Shown: in pieces, positions 1 through 11,194 of the stretch | Layout of the letters: every line of letters starts with the position of its first letter | Numbering within the stretch: the stretch's first letter is position 1 | From: Spisula solida | Taxonomy: Eukaryota > Mollusca > Bivalvia > Venerida > Mactridae | DNA: 64,000 nt | Direction of reading: 5' to 3' | Assembly: GCA_947247005.1 (NCBI GenBank) | Contig: OX365956.1 | Location: 12,296,089 to 12,360,088, forward strand | Notes under the pieces: model-generated | What the model was told of the DNA's origin: nothing | Databases searched by the model: none | The model's input: the letters and a program-made list of their open reading frames with translations, nothing else | Program-made: the position numbers and the translations under genes

Positions 1-128
1 CAAAACCATAACCAGGTTTTGATAGGTCATTACATCACCATACAATAGCAGTGACATTAACACAGAAATGAACATGGATTTATGACAGATTCAGGAATTC
101 TATAAAGCATATGTATCAATAGGGTAGT

Positions 129-367
129 CAGGGGCGTCAACAGGGCCGAATTAAAAATCAGGAAAATCATATGCAGCCGACCACTTTTGCCAAACCAGAG
201 GCCTCCAATGGCATTGTTTCCATAATTAACTCAGATTAAATTAACCATAACTTTGCTATTTCTTGAGATATTTTCATCTAATAACTTCTATTTTGGTCAG
301 AAGCCATTGCTCTAACAGGCATGATAAATCAGGAATTCCGGATAAATCAGGAAAATTGACAGCCTTG
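129..367. mobile_element. Short TIR element of the CAGGGG family (copy 1)
   Basis: Begins CAGGGGCGTCAAC and ends AAAATTGACAGCCTTG (imperfect terminal inverted repeat), 239 bp. It is flanked by a perfect 6-bp direct repeat GGTAGT (123-128 and 368-373). The interior aligns with the copy at 51011-51263 (shared AAAAATCAGGAAA, GCAGCC, GGAATTCCGGATAAATC). It is non-coding, so non-autonomous. Confidence 0.75.
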
Positions 368-606
368 GGTAGTACAAGCAAGAACACATATTGCTAACTG
401 TGGTTCAGAGACGTACCAATACCACAAGCCAATATCCTGAAGCCTTGTCAACTACCAGCTGGGTTTAGAACTTGTACCATTAATTGTGTTTGTCATTGTG
501 GCTGTGCTTGTGGTCTGTGAGTTTTTTGTTTGTGTATCTATTTGTGCCTTTCATGCTCAGCTGTTTCTGTTGAGTGCACAGCCGTCCCTGCCCTGTCTGA
601 TTTGTT

Positions 607-735
607 ATTATAGGTAACAAACCACCAAATGCCTACTCGGACCAAAATCAGATACACTTAAGTAGTCCTGTAAAAAACTTTGGTTTGACTGTAAATGATG
701 GTATGTCTTGACAAATCTTCATGAGAATCATATTG
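607..735. mobile_element. Partial copy of the AAACCACTAAAT element
   Basis: TATAGGTAACAAACCACCAA followed by CGGACCAAAATCAGATACAC matches the left part of 20279-20760. The right end is not recognisable. Confidence 0.5.
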
Positions 736-1395
736 GGTTGAAATGCTTTGTATATAATTATACACATGTATGTGATATGTATGTGAAGCTGTTTTATGTA
801 GAAATGTATATGTATCAAACAATAAATGTGTGAGTCAGAACAAAGCAAAAATTAATAATACAGCAATACCATATAAGTAAAAGAACAAACCCATAAAAAT
901 TTAGTTTTGATAGTTTAGTTGTAGAGAAATAAGTACGGTATGAGGTGTTATAAGAGAGAGAGAGAGCACCTGTGAGCACCATATAATGCAACCAATTCAT
1001 TATCAACACTCGTGTTGTCACAGCAACCATGTATGATTACTCACAACAAAACATTGAACACTCTGATACAGCAGTCAAAGTAAAACAGTTAATATAATAT
1101 TACGGGAGATAGATCCAGGTTTGCCTTAATATGTTGATAGTCCAGTTATAAGAAGCATTTTAAGTTTAATTCAGACTTAATAAACAATACCTCAGAGAGC
1201 ATTTATGATGTTATATAACCCTAAACTATTTTATTGTCTACAGTTGATCTAGATCAGACAGAGTACTATGAAGAAAACACACAAACAGACCTCTGAGTTA
1301 TTATTGAGAAATCAATAGAAATACGAAGAGAGTTGGATCAGATCAGCAGCTAACACAGCCGTAATGTCAGCACTCGGATATTCAAGTATACTCAC

Positions 1396-1604
1396 AATTC
1401 ATCAGCCATGATCAAGTATGAATACTTGTCACCCTCCAAATCACTGGATCGTGATCTAAGTGAAATTATGAACTCATCGGTAACTGCAGAGGGATCCACA
1501 ATTCTTAGATTCTTAGTATTCAATTTCCAGAATGGAACATAGAATGTAATGGTATTATGAAGAAGGAAATCATCACCAGCATATATATAACACAACTTGG
1601 AATC
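1396..1604 (-). CDS. Possible internal exon of a neighbouring gene
   Basis: A 209-nt open segment has an acceptor (TGTTCCTATTTAGATTAG just before 1604) and a good donor (GAATT|GTGAGT after 1396). It encodes 69 residues beginning DSKLCYIYAGDDFLLHNTIT and ending with SSDLEGDKYSYLIMADE. The frame is stopped by TAG immediately upstream of the acceptor and amino-acid use looks protein-like, unlike the surrounding repeats. I do not recognise the family. It lies about 9.6 kb beyond the stop of the FERM gene on the same strand, so it probably belongs to the next gene; an alternative 3' exon is less likely. It could be chance. Confidence 0.38.
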
Positions 1605-2280
1605 CTAATCTAAATAGGAACAAGCAAAGCATTGCAGGGATATTGCCGATTTATGATAATCAATGTTTGGCTATATTTGGATACAATTCATCACCTTTGG
1701 TTAAAGCAAGCAGACCAGAAGCAGCACACTAAGACAATCAGATCAACATTATGCCATCAATGATTTTATTTAGAATGAAAAGCGTTTGCATTTTATATTA
1801 TGGTAAGCGGCCAATAAATGTCAAAATATGTTTTAAGCAATAAGTCAAAATTTCACTTGCAGCCCTCTTGTTTTGTCTTACAAACTGAAGAACTTTCTGA
1901 AAATAAGAATAAAAATAATTGAACAAGAAAATGCCAACCAGATGAGTTCAGAAATCAATGTAAAGACAAGAGACTGTTCATATTTCCATAAAAAAACATG
2001 TTAAACTGGAGAGAAGTTGATGGCATTAATTTCAATGAAAGTCAATATATTTCAATACAAAGGGCAGAGAATCAATAGAGTATGCACATACATGTTATAG
2101 CTAAATTTCTAGACTATGCATGTTATTGTACTTTTACCAGATAGTTTATATAGTAAATCCATCCATTTAAACTGCCAAGGTAAAATGTTTACCTATAGTA
2201 TGTTTTAATTGTAATACAACTGGGCATTCAACACATGTGTTCTTAAATTAGCAACACATGAAAATATTCCTATTTCAGAT

Positions 2281-2715
2281 CTTGTACCTATAACATGTTC
2301 AACTTGTACCACATGTACCTATAACATGTTCAACTTGTATCACATGTACCTATAACATGTTCAACTTGTATCACATGTACCTATAACATGTTCAACTTGT
2401 ATCACATGTACCTATAACATGTTCAACTTGTATCACATGTACCTATAACATGTTCAACTTGTACCACATGTACCTATAACATGTTCAACTTGTATCACAT
2501 GTACCTATAACATGTTCAACTTGTACCACATGTACCTATAACATGTTCAACTTGTACCACATGTACCTATAACATGTCCTACTTGTATCACATGTACCTA
2601 TAACATGTTCAACTTGTATCACATGTACCTATAACATGTTCAACTTGTATCACATGTACCTATAACATGTTCAACTTGTATCACATGTACCTATAACATG
2701 TTCTACCTGTACCAC
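2281..2715. repeat. 31-bp tandem array
   Basis: About 14 copies of ACCTATAACATGTTCAACTT plus GTATCACATGT (31 bp), with only T/C variants in the second part. Each unit has two ACATGT palindromes. Very homogeneous, so recently expanded. Confidence 0.95.
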
Positions 2716-2839
2716 AGACTGGTTGTTTCTATATGGATACCATCCAGTATACAAGGCGGTCCACTGTTGACGGCTATAATTCCTCGCCGCAATTAATGTT
2801 ACATAGTAAACTGTGACCTTGACTGTATGCCAGCTAGCT

Positions 2840-3530
2840 TGGTTGAAACTCGACTCAGCAGGTTGCCTTTGTGAGTCACAAATTTGTTGTTTGTGCAATT
2901 TGGCCAAGGCATTAAAAAGTTATGGAGAGGACACAAATTATGATGCTCAAACCTTTGACCTTGAACTGATGCCTTTGCCCCACAAATAAGAAACATGGGT
3001 TCAGCACATCACCTTCGTTAGTTATGCTTTCCATGCAATTTGACCAAAGCGTTAAAAAGTACAGAGCGGACAGAAATGTAAGACTCAAACCCTGATACCT
3101 TGAACTGTGACCTTGAGTCTGCACAATTAGGAACTTCATTTCTGCATGTTGGCTTTAGTAGTTACACATTTGCTATAAATTTTAATTTCAATTAGACCCA
3201 GGCGTTAAAAAGTTATGGAGCGGACACAAAATGCAAGGTTCCAACTTTTGACCTTGAACTGTGACCTTGAGTTGGAATGTGGGTTCTGCATGTCGTCTTT
3301 ATTAGTTACACATTTGCTATGAGTTTCATGCACTTCGGCCAAGATGTTAAAAAGTTATGGAGCAGACACGAAATGCAAGATTTAAACCTTTGACCTTGAA
3401 CTATGACCTTGAGCCGCGGCACGGTTGGAATGTGAGTTTTGCATGTCCTCTTTATTAGTTACACATTTGCTATGAGTTTCATGCAATTTGGCCATGGCAT
3501 TAAAAAGTTATGGAGCGGACACAACGATTT
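2840..3530. repeat. Diverged tandem repeats, unit about 140 bp (bivalve type)
   Basis: Four to five units with the recurring order GCAATTTGGCCAAGGC, GTTAAAAAGTTATGGAGC, GGACACAAA, CCTTTGACCTTGAACTGTGA, then TTAGTTACACATTTGCTATG. Short open frames here are not coding. Confidence 0.8.
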
Positions 3531-3900
3531 TGTTACGGATGTACAGAGATCGTTCCTAAAATCCCCTCCCACTTTGTGGCTAGAAGACAGCAAGGCATGA
3601 AGTATATCATATATATATACATCATACAGAAAAAGTATAGAATAATGTCAAACTAAACCAGTCACATACACAGACAGAAGAAATTGATGTCTCTCTTCCA
3701 GTAACCTAATTTGCATGTAGAACATATTTTTCTTGATAATCTCATTCAGTTTCCATAGGGATCTACTGAGAATTCACTATCAAATTGCCAATGACAACTT
3801 TCACAAACAAGACGGTTAGTATTCCTTGAACATTCTCAATAATAACCCAGTGGAATTGAAAGGAAGCATTGAATATCAAGCTAGAAATAAGAAGAACAGA

Positions 3901-4980
3901 AGAGTGACATGTTGTTGTTGTTTTTGTGGAGTAACATGTTGTTGTTGTTGTTTGTGTGGAGTAACATGTTGTTGTTGTTGTTTGTGAGGAGTAACATGTT
4001 GTTGTTGTTTGTGTAAAGTAACATGTTGTTGTTGTTTGTAAGGAGTAACATGTTGTTGTTGTTTGTGTGGAGTAACATGTTGTTGTTGTTGTTTGTGTGG
4101 AGTAACATGTTGTTGTTGTTGTTAGTGTGGAGTAACATGTTGTTGTTGTTGTTTGTGTGGAGTAACATGTTGTTGTTGTTTGTGTGGAGTGACATGTTGT
4201 TGTTGTTAGCGTGGAGTAACATGTTGTTGTTGTTTGTGTGGAGTAACATGTTGTTGTTGTTGTTAGTGTGGAGTGACATGTTGTTGTTGTTAGCGTGGAG
4301 TAACATGTTGTTGTTGTTTGTGTGGAGTGACATGTTGTTGTTGTTAGCATGGAGTAACATGTTGTTGTTGTTGTTAGTGTGGAGTAACATGTTGTTGTTG
4401 TTGTTAGTGTGGAGTAACATGTTGTTGTTGTTGTTAGTGTGGAGTAACATGTTGTTGTTGTTGTTTGTGTGGAGTAACAAGTTGTTGTTGTTTGTGTGGA
4501 GTGACAAGTTGTTGTTGTTAGCGTGGAGTAACATGTTGTTGTTGTTTGTGTGGAGTGACATGTTGTTGTTGTTAGCGTGGAGTAACATGTTGTTGTTGTT
4601 GTTAGTGTGGAGTAACATGTTGTTGTTGTTGTTGTTAGTGTGGAGTAACATGTTGTTGTTTGTGTGGAGTAACATGTTGTTGTTTGTGTGGAGTAACATG
4701 TTGTTGTTGTTTGTGTGGGGTGACATGTTGTTGTTGATTTGTGTTGAGTGATATGTTGTTGTTGTTAGCATGGAGTAACATGTTGTTGTTGTTTGTGTGG
4801 AGTAACATGTTGTTGTTGATTTGTGTGAAGTGATATGTTGTTGTTGTTTGTGTTGAGCAACAAGTTGTTCTTGATTTGTGTGGAGTAACATGTTGTTGTT
4901 GTAAGCGTGGAGTAACATTTTGTTGTTGTTTGTGTAGAATAACATGTTGTTGTTGTTTGTGTGGAGTAACATGTTGTCGG
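3901..4980. repeat. Compound (TGT)n minisatellite
   Basis: Units of 27, 30 or 33 bp: GGAGTAACATG followed by a variable number of TTG triplets and TTTGTGT or TTAGCGT. All unit lengths are multiples of three, so frames stay open on both strands (a 242-codon plus frame reading MLLLFVWSN repeatedly and a 387-codon minus frame reading NNNNMLLHT repeatedly). Those frames are array artefacts. Confidence 0.95.
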
Positions 4981-5720
4981 AAGCATTGTCACAAAGTTTG
5001 AAGAAGATCTCATGAAAACTGTTTGAGTTAGAGTACAGACACAAAGGGTGTTCACATAATATGTCTCGTTTTCAACGGGCGTATAAAATTAGGGCTAAAA
5101 TTGGGACTGGAGTCTTTTTACCTGACTTATGGTCGAGTGTATACAGTATGCCAGGGTAGCAAGCTAGCAAAATATGTTAACTTCATTGGGAAATTACAAA
5201 AAATTAGGACTCTTTTGAAATATAATAAAGTTTTTTTAGGAATTAGATCATTTTGAGGAATTTTAGGGATAACTGAAATTAGTGCTTGACCAGTACAAAC
5301 ACATAGGATGAGGTAATTGTATCCAAATATTTGCACAATCATGATGCCTGATATCTTTCCTGAAAAATCTACCTGACTTCAAGATTGACTAGAAAAAAAA
5401 ATGGTGCAGAGCCATAATAGGTGTAAAACCACAGGTGGCTGCATCGTTTCTTTTTTACAATTTGAGTAATTAATATTCAAACAGTCAACCTACAAAGATA
5501 TCAGTAATGATTCATTTTGTATAAAATGCAAGTTCTCGCTCATCATTCCACCAATTGTGATGTGATGTTTACCTATGAACAACAAAATAGTTCTTTTTTG
5601 AATGTGTACAGTAGCCACATACTAGGTGAATGCTCTAGACTATATCTCATGTTTTGTATTCAATGACAAGGTACTAGAGTATTGGAATGTGACTTACAAA
5701 ACTTTATACCGTGTAGCAGT
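4981..5720. other. No gene seen
   Basis: AT-rich flank between two arrays. I found no exon with matching splice sites and no clear repeat family; short frames only. Confidence 0.5.
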
Positions 5721-5726
5721 CAGTTT

Positions 5727-6045
5727 TTTCCCCCCTCTATTTTTTCCCCGGGGAAAAAATTGACTAGTCAGTTTCTTCCCCGGGGAAAAAATTGACTAGT
5801 CAGCTTTTTCCCCGGGGAAAAAATTGACTAGTTATTTTTTTCCCCGGGGAAAAAACTGACTAGTCAATTTTTCCCCCCCTTAGTCCTTTTTTCCCCCCTA
5901 TGAAATTGTTCTTTCTGGTGAAGAATAATTGATTTATTAGTGGGGGGAAGAAATGGACTAGTCAGTTTCTTCACCCTCTGTTCAGACATTTGCAAGTATG
6001 ATGGGGGAAAGAATGGACTAGTCAGTTCTTTCCCCCGGGTAATAC
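5727..6045. repeat. Palindromic satellite
   Basis: Units of about 34 bp join two self-complementary blocks, TTTTTCCCCGGGGAAAAA and TTGACTAGTCAA. Four near-perfect units are at 5735-5870, followed by looser ones to 6045. Each unit could extrude as a hairpin. Confidence 0.85.
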
Positions 6046-6680
6046 TGATTCAAATTGTAGGTGTAAAACCACTAAATTTCTGAGTAAGTAAACATGCAGC
6101 TACTTGCTTAAAAAGAGCTGTCCTCAAACAGCATGCTAAACTATTCTCAGTGTCATGCTTGAATAGTATAAGCAAGCTTTGACAGAGTTACCTACTCATG
6201 TGTCAGGGTTGGGGTCATGATGAAGAACAAGTATGCAAAGTATCAAAGCAATATGTCAATGCACTTTGAAGATGTTAAAGATTGTACCTAAACTTTAATA
6301 TAGATTTCTAAGTCTACAACGGCATATTATTTGAACAAAAACCCTTGATAGAATTACCTACTCCTGTGTAGGGGTTGGGGTCATGATGGTGAACAAGTAT
6401 GCTAAGTATCCATAGCAATATGAATTCTGACTTTGAAGATATTAGGGGTTGTACCTAAACTTTAATGCCGACTCCGACACCGACGCTCAGGTGATTGCAA
6501 TTATTTTTCTCAGAAAGTGCAACAATAAACAACAGCGCTCATAAGATTAAGTGAAAACTGTGACATCTAGAGTGCTAACAGTAGTTGACAAACCCACTCC
6601 AGACATAGGGTGATGCACAATAGCTCACCTTGAGCACTGTGTGCTTCGGTGAACTAAAGTATTGGTGGAACATTAGACTA
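6046..6680. repeat. Dispersed bivalve-type repeat
   Basis: Two diverged copies of a phrase with GGGTTGGGGTCATGATG and GAACAAGTATGC (6190-6240 and 6365-6400), then TTGTACCTAAACTTTAAT; related phrases occur at 37500. No gene seen. Confidence 0.6.
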
Positions 6681-7071
6681 GGCCAGTTTTTTAATTTTTT
6701 GTTACTCAGACATTTTTCAGAAAAAATTTAGCAGGAGGAGGGAAAAAATAAAATAAAAACTCCCAAAATCTAGCTTCCACAAGCTGTTAGTGGTAGAATA
6801 GTCAATGACGGTCCGATTTATAGCAATATAACAGTGTTAGTTTCAAGAAGACAGCCAATTTATCTTAAGACTAGTACACTGCAGTGAAACACTAATATAA
6901 TAAAACTTATTATTAACAAAATAATGAAATAATAATACAAGGCTGGTCCATTTATCATCAAAACATTATATGCAATTTTTTTTTTCCATTTTTTCCATTT
7001 TTTTTTTTTTTAAAATGCCAAAAAAATAGGGCAGGAGGGTCCGAGTAACGAAAAATAAAAGAACTCTGGCC
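6681..7071. mobile_element. MITE with GGCCAG...CTGGCC ends
   Basis: The left end GGCCAGTTTTTTAATTTTTT with GTTACTCAGAC and the right end GAGTAACGAAAAATAAAAGA with ACTCTGGCC are inverted repeats of about 30 bp; TA and TTA flank it. 391 bp, AT-rich, non-coding. Confidence 0.65.
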
Positions 7072-7329
7072 TTAATGGTGCATTGGTACAGTGATTGGAC
7101 AACTACAATCTAGAAGAACCTACCTTCATAAAATCTCTCAGTGTTTAACAATCAATTAGAATCTAGACTTTGACTTTGATGAGATCAAGCTATGAGTAGT
7201 CAGTTATAAACTAAGATTAAATAAATGAAACATGGTCAAATGTATAATCAACATTCTCATGAGCTAAGTTAAATACTATTTGGCACATATCGTACAGTTG
7301 TGAAAATGAATGATATTCAAATATTGAAC

Positions 7330-7870
7330 ACAATCGTCTGAAACCTAACTGGAATCATCACTGTCGTGACCAAGGCCTGGTGGTAGCATGTTGGAAGAAG
7401 GGGAGAGGAGGAAATTGTAGAAGTATAGTGGGGTTGCATTATAACATTGATCTTAGTTGCGATCACAATAATAAATTTGTACCTCACAATTTCATCTATT
7501 TTGAAGCTTGAAATAAAGTAATGCACTTCCTTCTAAAATAACATCAAATTTGTTTCATGTTTGAAATTATTTTCAATGATTTAATTTGCACACTAATTCA
7601 TTTTAATAAAGACATTGGTTTCATTGACATTGTCAAATTTATAAAAGCTAAAATTGTTGTTTTTTCTACAGATACGTGTATTATCACTGTCAATAAGTAT
7701 ATATAGCAAGTTTCATTCGAATAGCTTTTATGGTTTTGAAGTTATGATGTAAATTGGAATTTAACAAAGGGCAATAATTCTTCCAATATAGCAGCTAGAG
7801 TGATGTAACTTGCCACAAAATAGCATACTGTTGTTGTTCGCTTGACAATATTTTTTAATTTGTTTATCAG
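7330..7870. repeat. Dispersed repeat family R1, copy 1 (empty site)
   Basis: Starts near ATCACTGTCGTGACCA and GGTGGTAGCATG, continues GAAGTATAGTGGGGTTGCAT, and ends with GCAAGTTTCATTCGAATA and ATTCTTCCAATAT-type phrases. It is homologous to 38580-40460 and 49430-50340, and lacks the insertion present in the second copy. Confidence 0.75.
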
Positions 7871-8133
7871 AGTCACTTGATGTTATTTACTTGTGTTTAT
7901 CTCCCTTGATAACAATTACTTGTTGTTATAGGATAACTTGAAATTGTGTTCATGATTTCAGCCATAGTATGCTGATCTTACCCTACTGCAATATTCAGTG
8001 GCATCTTTCTATTTCTTTTAAGTAAAGTGGAAGACTCAATATTCAGAAAACTAATTGAGCATAATTACTCAAGTAAATCCTTGGAGTACTATTTGAGCAT
8101 TTCAGTGTGAGAACATTATATATTAACTTCTTA

Positions 8134-8400
8134 GGCCAGAGTTCTTTGATTTTTTGTTATTTAAACTTTAATGAGAAAGAAGTCCCACAGGAGGAGGGAA
8201 ATGTCTTGCACTTTAAAGGAATGCTTTAAATTGGACTATAACGATCTCCAACAGTGTTAGTTATCAGGAAAACAGCCAATTTATCTAATAGTAGTGTCAC
8301 TATGGTGAATAAAAACAAACATAACATAACAAGCAATGTACCTACTTATTATCAATAAAATGTAAAATAATTTAATAAAACCCTTTTCACAATTGTCAAT
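8134..8400. mobile_element. Truncated copy of the GGCCAG MITE
   Basis: GGCCAGAGTTCTTTGATTTT, then AGGAGGAGGGAAA and CAGCCAATTTATCTAA follow the order of 6681-7071. The right terminus is missing. The 70-residue minus-strand frame near here is incidental. Confidence 0.5.
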
Positions 8401-8572
8401 GGATTTTTTCGTCGAAATGTACTGGAAGAGGTACTTTTGTGTCACAATCATCGTATGTCTGTCGCGCAATGATAGCTCCGTATTTGTTGGCAAATTATAA
8501 AAAAAAAAAAAAATGTAACGTCTTTTGGCGCCACCGCGTTATTATGCATGACGTTACGTCATCATTGTTTTT

Positions 8573-8635
8573 GTATATTATAATCATTACCTGAAGAAGC
8601 TTTCTGGGCGAAACGTTGTAGTCTAATGAATATAC
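8573..8635 (+). ncRNA. Hammerhead-ribozyme-like motif
   Basis: The core elements occur in type I order: CTGAAGA (8591-8597, fits CUGANGA), a short stem GCTT/GGGC (8599-8602 with 8606-8609), GAAAC (8610-8614), a 2-bp stem III closing loop GTTGTA, then GTC (8621-8623) as a canonical cleavage triplet. Flanks form stem I: TCATTA (8584-8589) with TAATGA (8624-8629), and GTATAT (8573-8578) with ATATAC (8630-8635), separated by an internal loop on the 5' side. Deviations: unpaired C8590 and A8598. Penelope-like retroelements are known to carry minimal hammerheads, so this may be a relic of one. Activity is unproven. Confidence 0.42.
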
Positions 8636-8878
8636 ATTAAATGTTATTCGTGTTTGGTGGTTTCTCTCTATTTTCGATTGGCAAATTATGAAATATTTGG
8701 AAGACAGTACAATGATTGCTTGACAGCCCTTTGATGAGAAGTTATCTTACAAGCTGTGTATGGTTGATAAAATTGTCAGTTGTAAGATTGACTGACACCA
8801 ATGTGTCCTGAAACACTGTGTAAGGAACAGGCATTGGGCTGATATTATAATATCATATCTACATACTAATACACAAAC

Positions 8879-9165
8879 AAATACCTCTACTAAATTATCA
8901 TCAACATTATCATCAACAGTGATTACCTCTACTTAATTATCATTAACATTATCATCAACAGTGATTAGCTCTAGTAAATTATCATCATAATCATCATCAA
9001 CAGTGATGAGCTCTAATAAATTATCATCATAATCATCATCAACAGTGATGAGCTCTAATAAATTATCATCATAATTATGATCAACAGTGATGAGCTCTAA
9101 TAAATTATCATCATAATTATCATCAACAGTGATTACCTCTACTTAATTATCATCAATAGTGATTA
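8879..9165. repeat. 42-bp tandem array (ATC-rich)
   Basis: About six units of CTCTAATAAATTATCATCAT plus AATCATCATCAACAGTGATGAG; the first and last units are diverged. Period of 42 measured between CAGTGATGAG occurrences at 9001 and 9043. Confidence 0.9.
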
Positions 9166-9357
9166 TTTTCTGTGCTGCTGAGAATAACCTGCCAAGTTAT
9201 TTTAGTTTCCATGTTTTAAAAATATCCATTTTTTAAACAAAAAGCTGGGTAGTATTAACAAAGCATCTTAAGGGAAAACTTGGGAAGTGTATCAGCTATA
9301 TTACACATAGTTTAGAAGCATTATGTTACAAAGAGCAACAATAATCACAAAGAAAAC

Positions 9358-9514
9358 ATGGAGTATCCTAATGAGTTAGACACCATAACTTGCCAGACTG
9401 GTAGAAACTTTCAAATGAAGGAGGGAGCAAGATTTTATAAAGACACACAACTGGCCATAGTTCGTATAATTGAATCAAAAGATCGGACACTACGCGCTGT
9501 GACACCTTACAACA
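9358..9514 (+). CDS. Possible initiator exon on the plus strand
   Basis: The ATG is in strong context (AACATGG, A at -3, G at +4), with an in-frame TAG about 48 bp upstream. The open frame encodes 52 residues starting MEYPNELDTITCQTGRNF and containing KEGARFYKDTQLAIVRIIES, and reaches a consensus donor ACA|GTAAGT at 9515. The ORF itself continues 21 codons into the putative intron. No downstream partner exon was found on this strand before the window is occupied by the antisense FERM gene. I do not recognise the protein. The DNA is not part of the adjoining 42-bp arrays. Confidence 0.3.
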
Positions 9515-9998
9515 GTAAGTTCTGTGAACGTTTAAACATATCTCCTAAGAAGTGTAGGAGTATTCCCAAATATATATAAAAATATGTACAAAAAATATGA
9601 CCATAGGGACCAAAATTCTGCCAAAAAACAATACAAAAATCCTGATAAATTTGTAACTGCAAAGTACTGTAAAAGGTCAGGTAAAAATTCCTGATTAAAT
9701 ATAGGAGTATGTTGCACATTAAAGACAGCGCAAGTTCAAAGTCCCTGACTCATCAAATTGGCAGGGGACTCATTAAATTTTGGAAATACTTTATTTTACA
9801 TACAAGTAGTATAGGACTCATTGATTTTTTAACTTCAATGGGAAAGGACTCAAAACCAAGATGAAAACACTAAATTGGTCGCACTCTCACAGGGAATGAC
9901 ATCTTCAAATAAATATGTTGCAAAATCTACCTCACTGCAAATACAAAACTGATCCAAGCCTTATGGAATGATACAGAAATTTACTCTCCTTAAATATA

Positions 9999-10225
9999 TT
10001 TTGTTAGTTATGACTATCGCATATTTTGTTAGTCGAAGCATCAACAGACTTATGACTATCGCATATTTTGTTAGTTGAAGCATCAACAGACTTATGACTA
10101 TCGCATATTTTGTTAGTTGAAGCATCAACAGACTTATGACTATCGCATATTTTGTTAGTCGAAGCATCAACAGAATTATGACTATCGCATATTTTGTTAG
10201 TCGAAGCATCAACAGAATTATAACT
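9999..10225. repeat. 42-bp tandem array
   Basis: Five units of TTATGACTATCGCATATTTT followed by GTTAGTTGAAGCATCAACAGAC. The period is a multiple of three, so an 83-codon minus frame stays open; it is not a gene. Confidence 0.93.
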
Positions 10226-11194
10226 ATATTGAAGCCTGTATTATCATAGTTACAACAATCATCTATCTAAGTTAAATTACTAATGTTTATATCTAAGTCT
10301 TATAGTTATACACAGCAGTCGATTTATATAGAAAGGCCAGCCCTTCATAAGTCACATTCTGCATAAATTTATGCAAAATATATAAAAATGCACAATAAAC
10401 AAGAGGACATTTAGAGGGCCCTGCATCACTCACCCCAGTAACCTTCACAATAAAGCCAGAGTGGACAAATCTAAACGCCCCCCCACCCCAAATTATTTGG
10501 TGGGGATATAAAAAGCCATTCTACATTTCACGAAAATCCAATGAACAAACAGTTATAGGCTATAATTTTTATGGTTTCAGAGAAAAAGCTTTGATACAGG
10601 GGAATAATTTGAAAATTTATGTTTAGCTCCAGTAACTGAAAAAAATAATGAACGGAAACGATTTGAACAACTTTGAAAGAGGACCAGACCTAAGGATCAA
10701 TCCTGTGTAGTTTGGTGTAAAATTCCATCAATTGGTTTAGGAGAAGTTCTTTCAAGGAATTACTGACAGTTGCTGGATAACAACACCGGACAGTTTACAA
10801 TCCTAACAGATCACCAGTGAGCAATTTGTTCTCAGGTGAGCTTAAAATCATAAGGTAAACTTACATAAAAAGCTTAATTCCTTGCAAACGATTTATGAAT
10901 TGGATAAATCATACAAGAAGCCAATGAATATTTCATGCCTAATCTCAAGTATCATGAGTATACATGAGTATTTCCAGACAAAAATGATTAAGAAATCATG
11001 ATAAAGTAATAAAAAAACAAATAAATCTGAAATTAGTTGAACAGCATTAATATCTTAGGTTATGTAGTATTGTTCCCTAATTAATATAAAAATTGTACTC
11101 CATTTTAAACAACTAAGTTCTTTTCAACAATAATGCATGTACCAAGTGAACACAATACATTCAATAGCTAACAATACAATAATTCTATAATGTA
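10226..11194. other. 3' flank of the FERM gene, probable 3' UTR
   Basis: No AATAAA was found on the minus strand in the first kilobase after the stop; the nearest exact one I saw is at 9795-9790, beyond the 42-bp array, so the polyadenylation site is uncertain. Part of the stretch (about 10400-10850) resembles dispersed bivalve repeats (GAGGGCCCTGCATCACTCAC). Confidence 0.4.

Noticed and set aside
2281..2715. Possible CRISPR-like array because of regular 31-bp spacing
   Set aside because: The whole unit repeats with no unique spacers, and the genome is animal.
3881..5044. Long opposing frames of 387 (minus) and 242 (plus) codons
   Set aside because: They coincide with the (TGT)n minisatellite whose units are all multiples of three; translations are simple cycles of Asn-rich or Leu-rich words.
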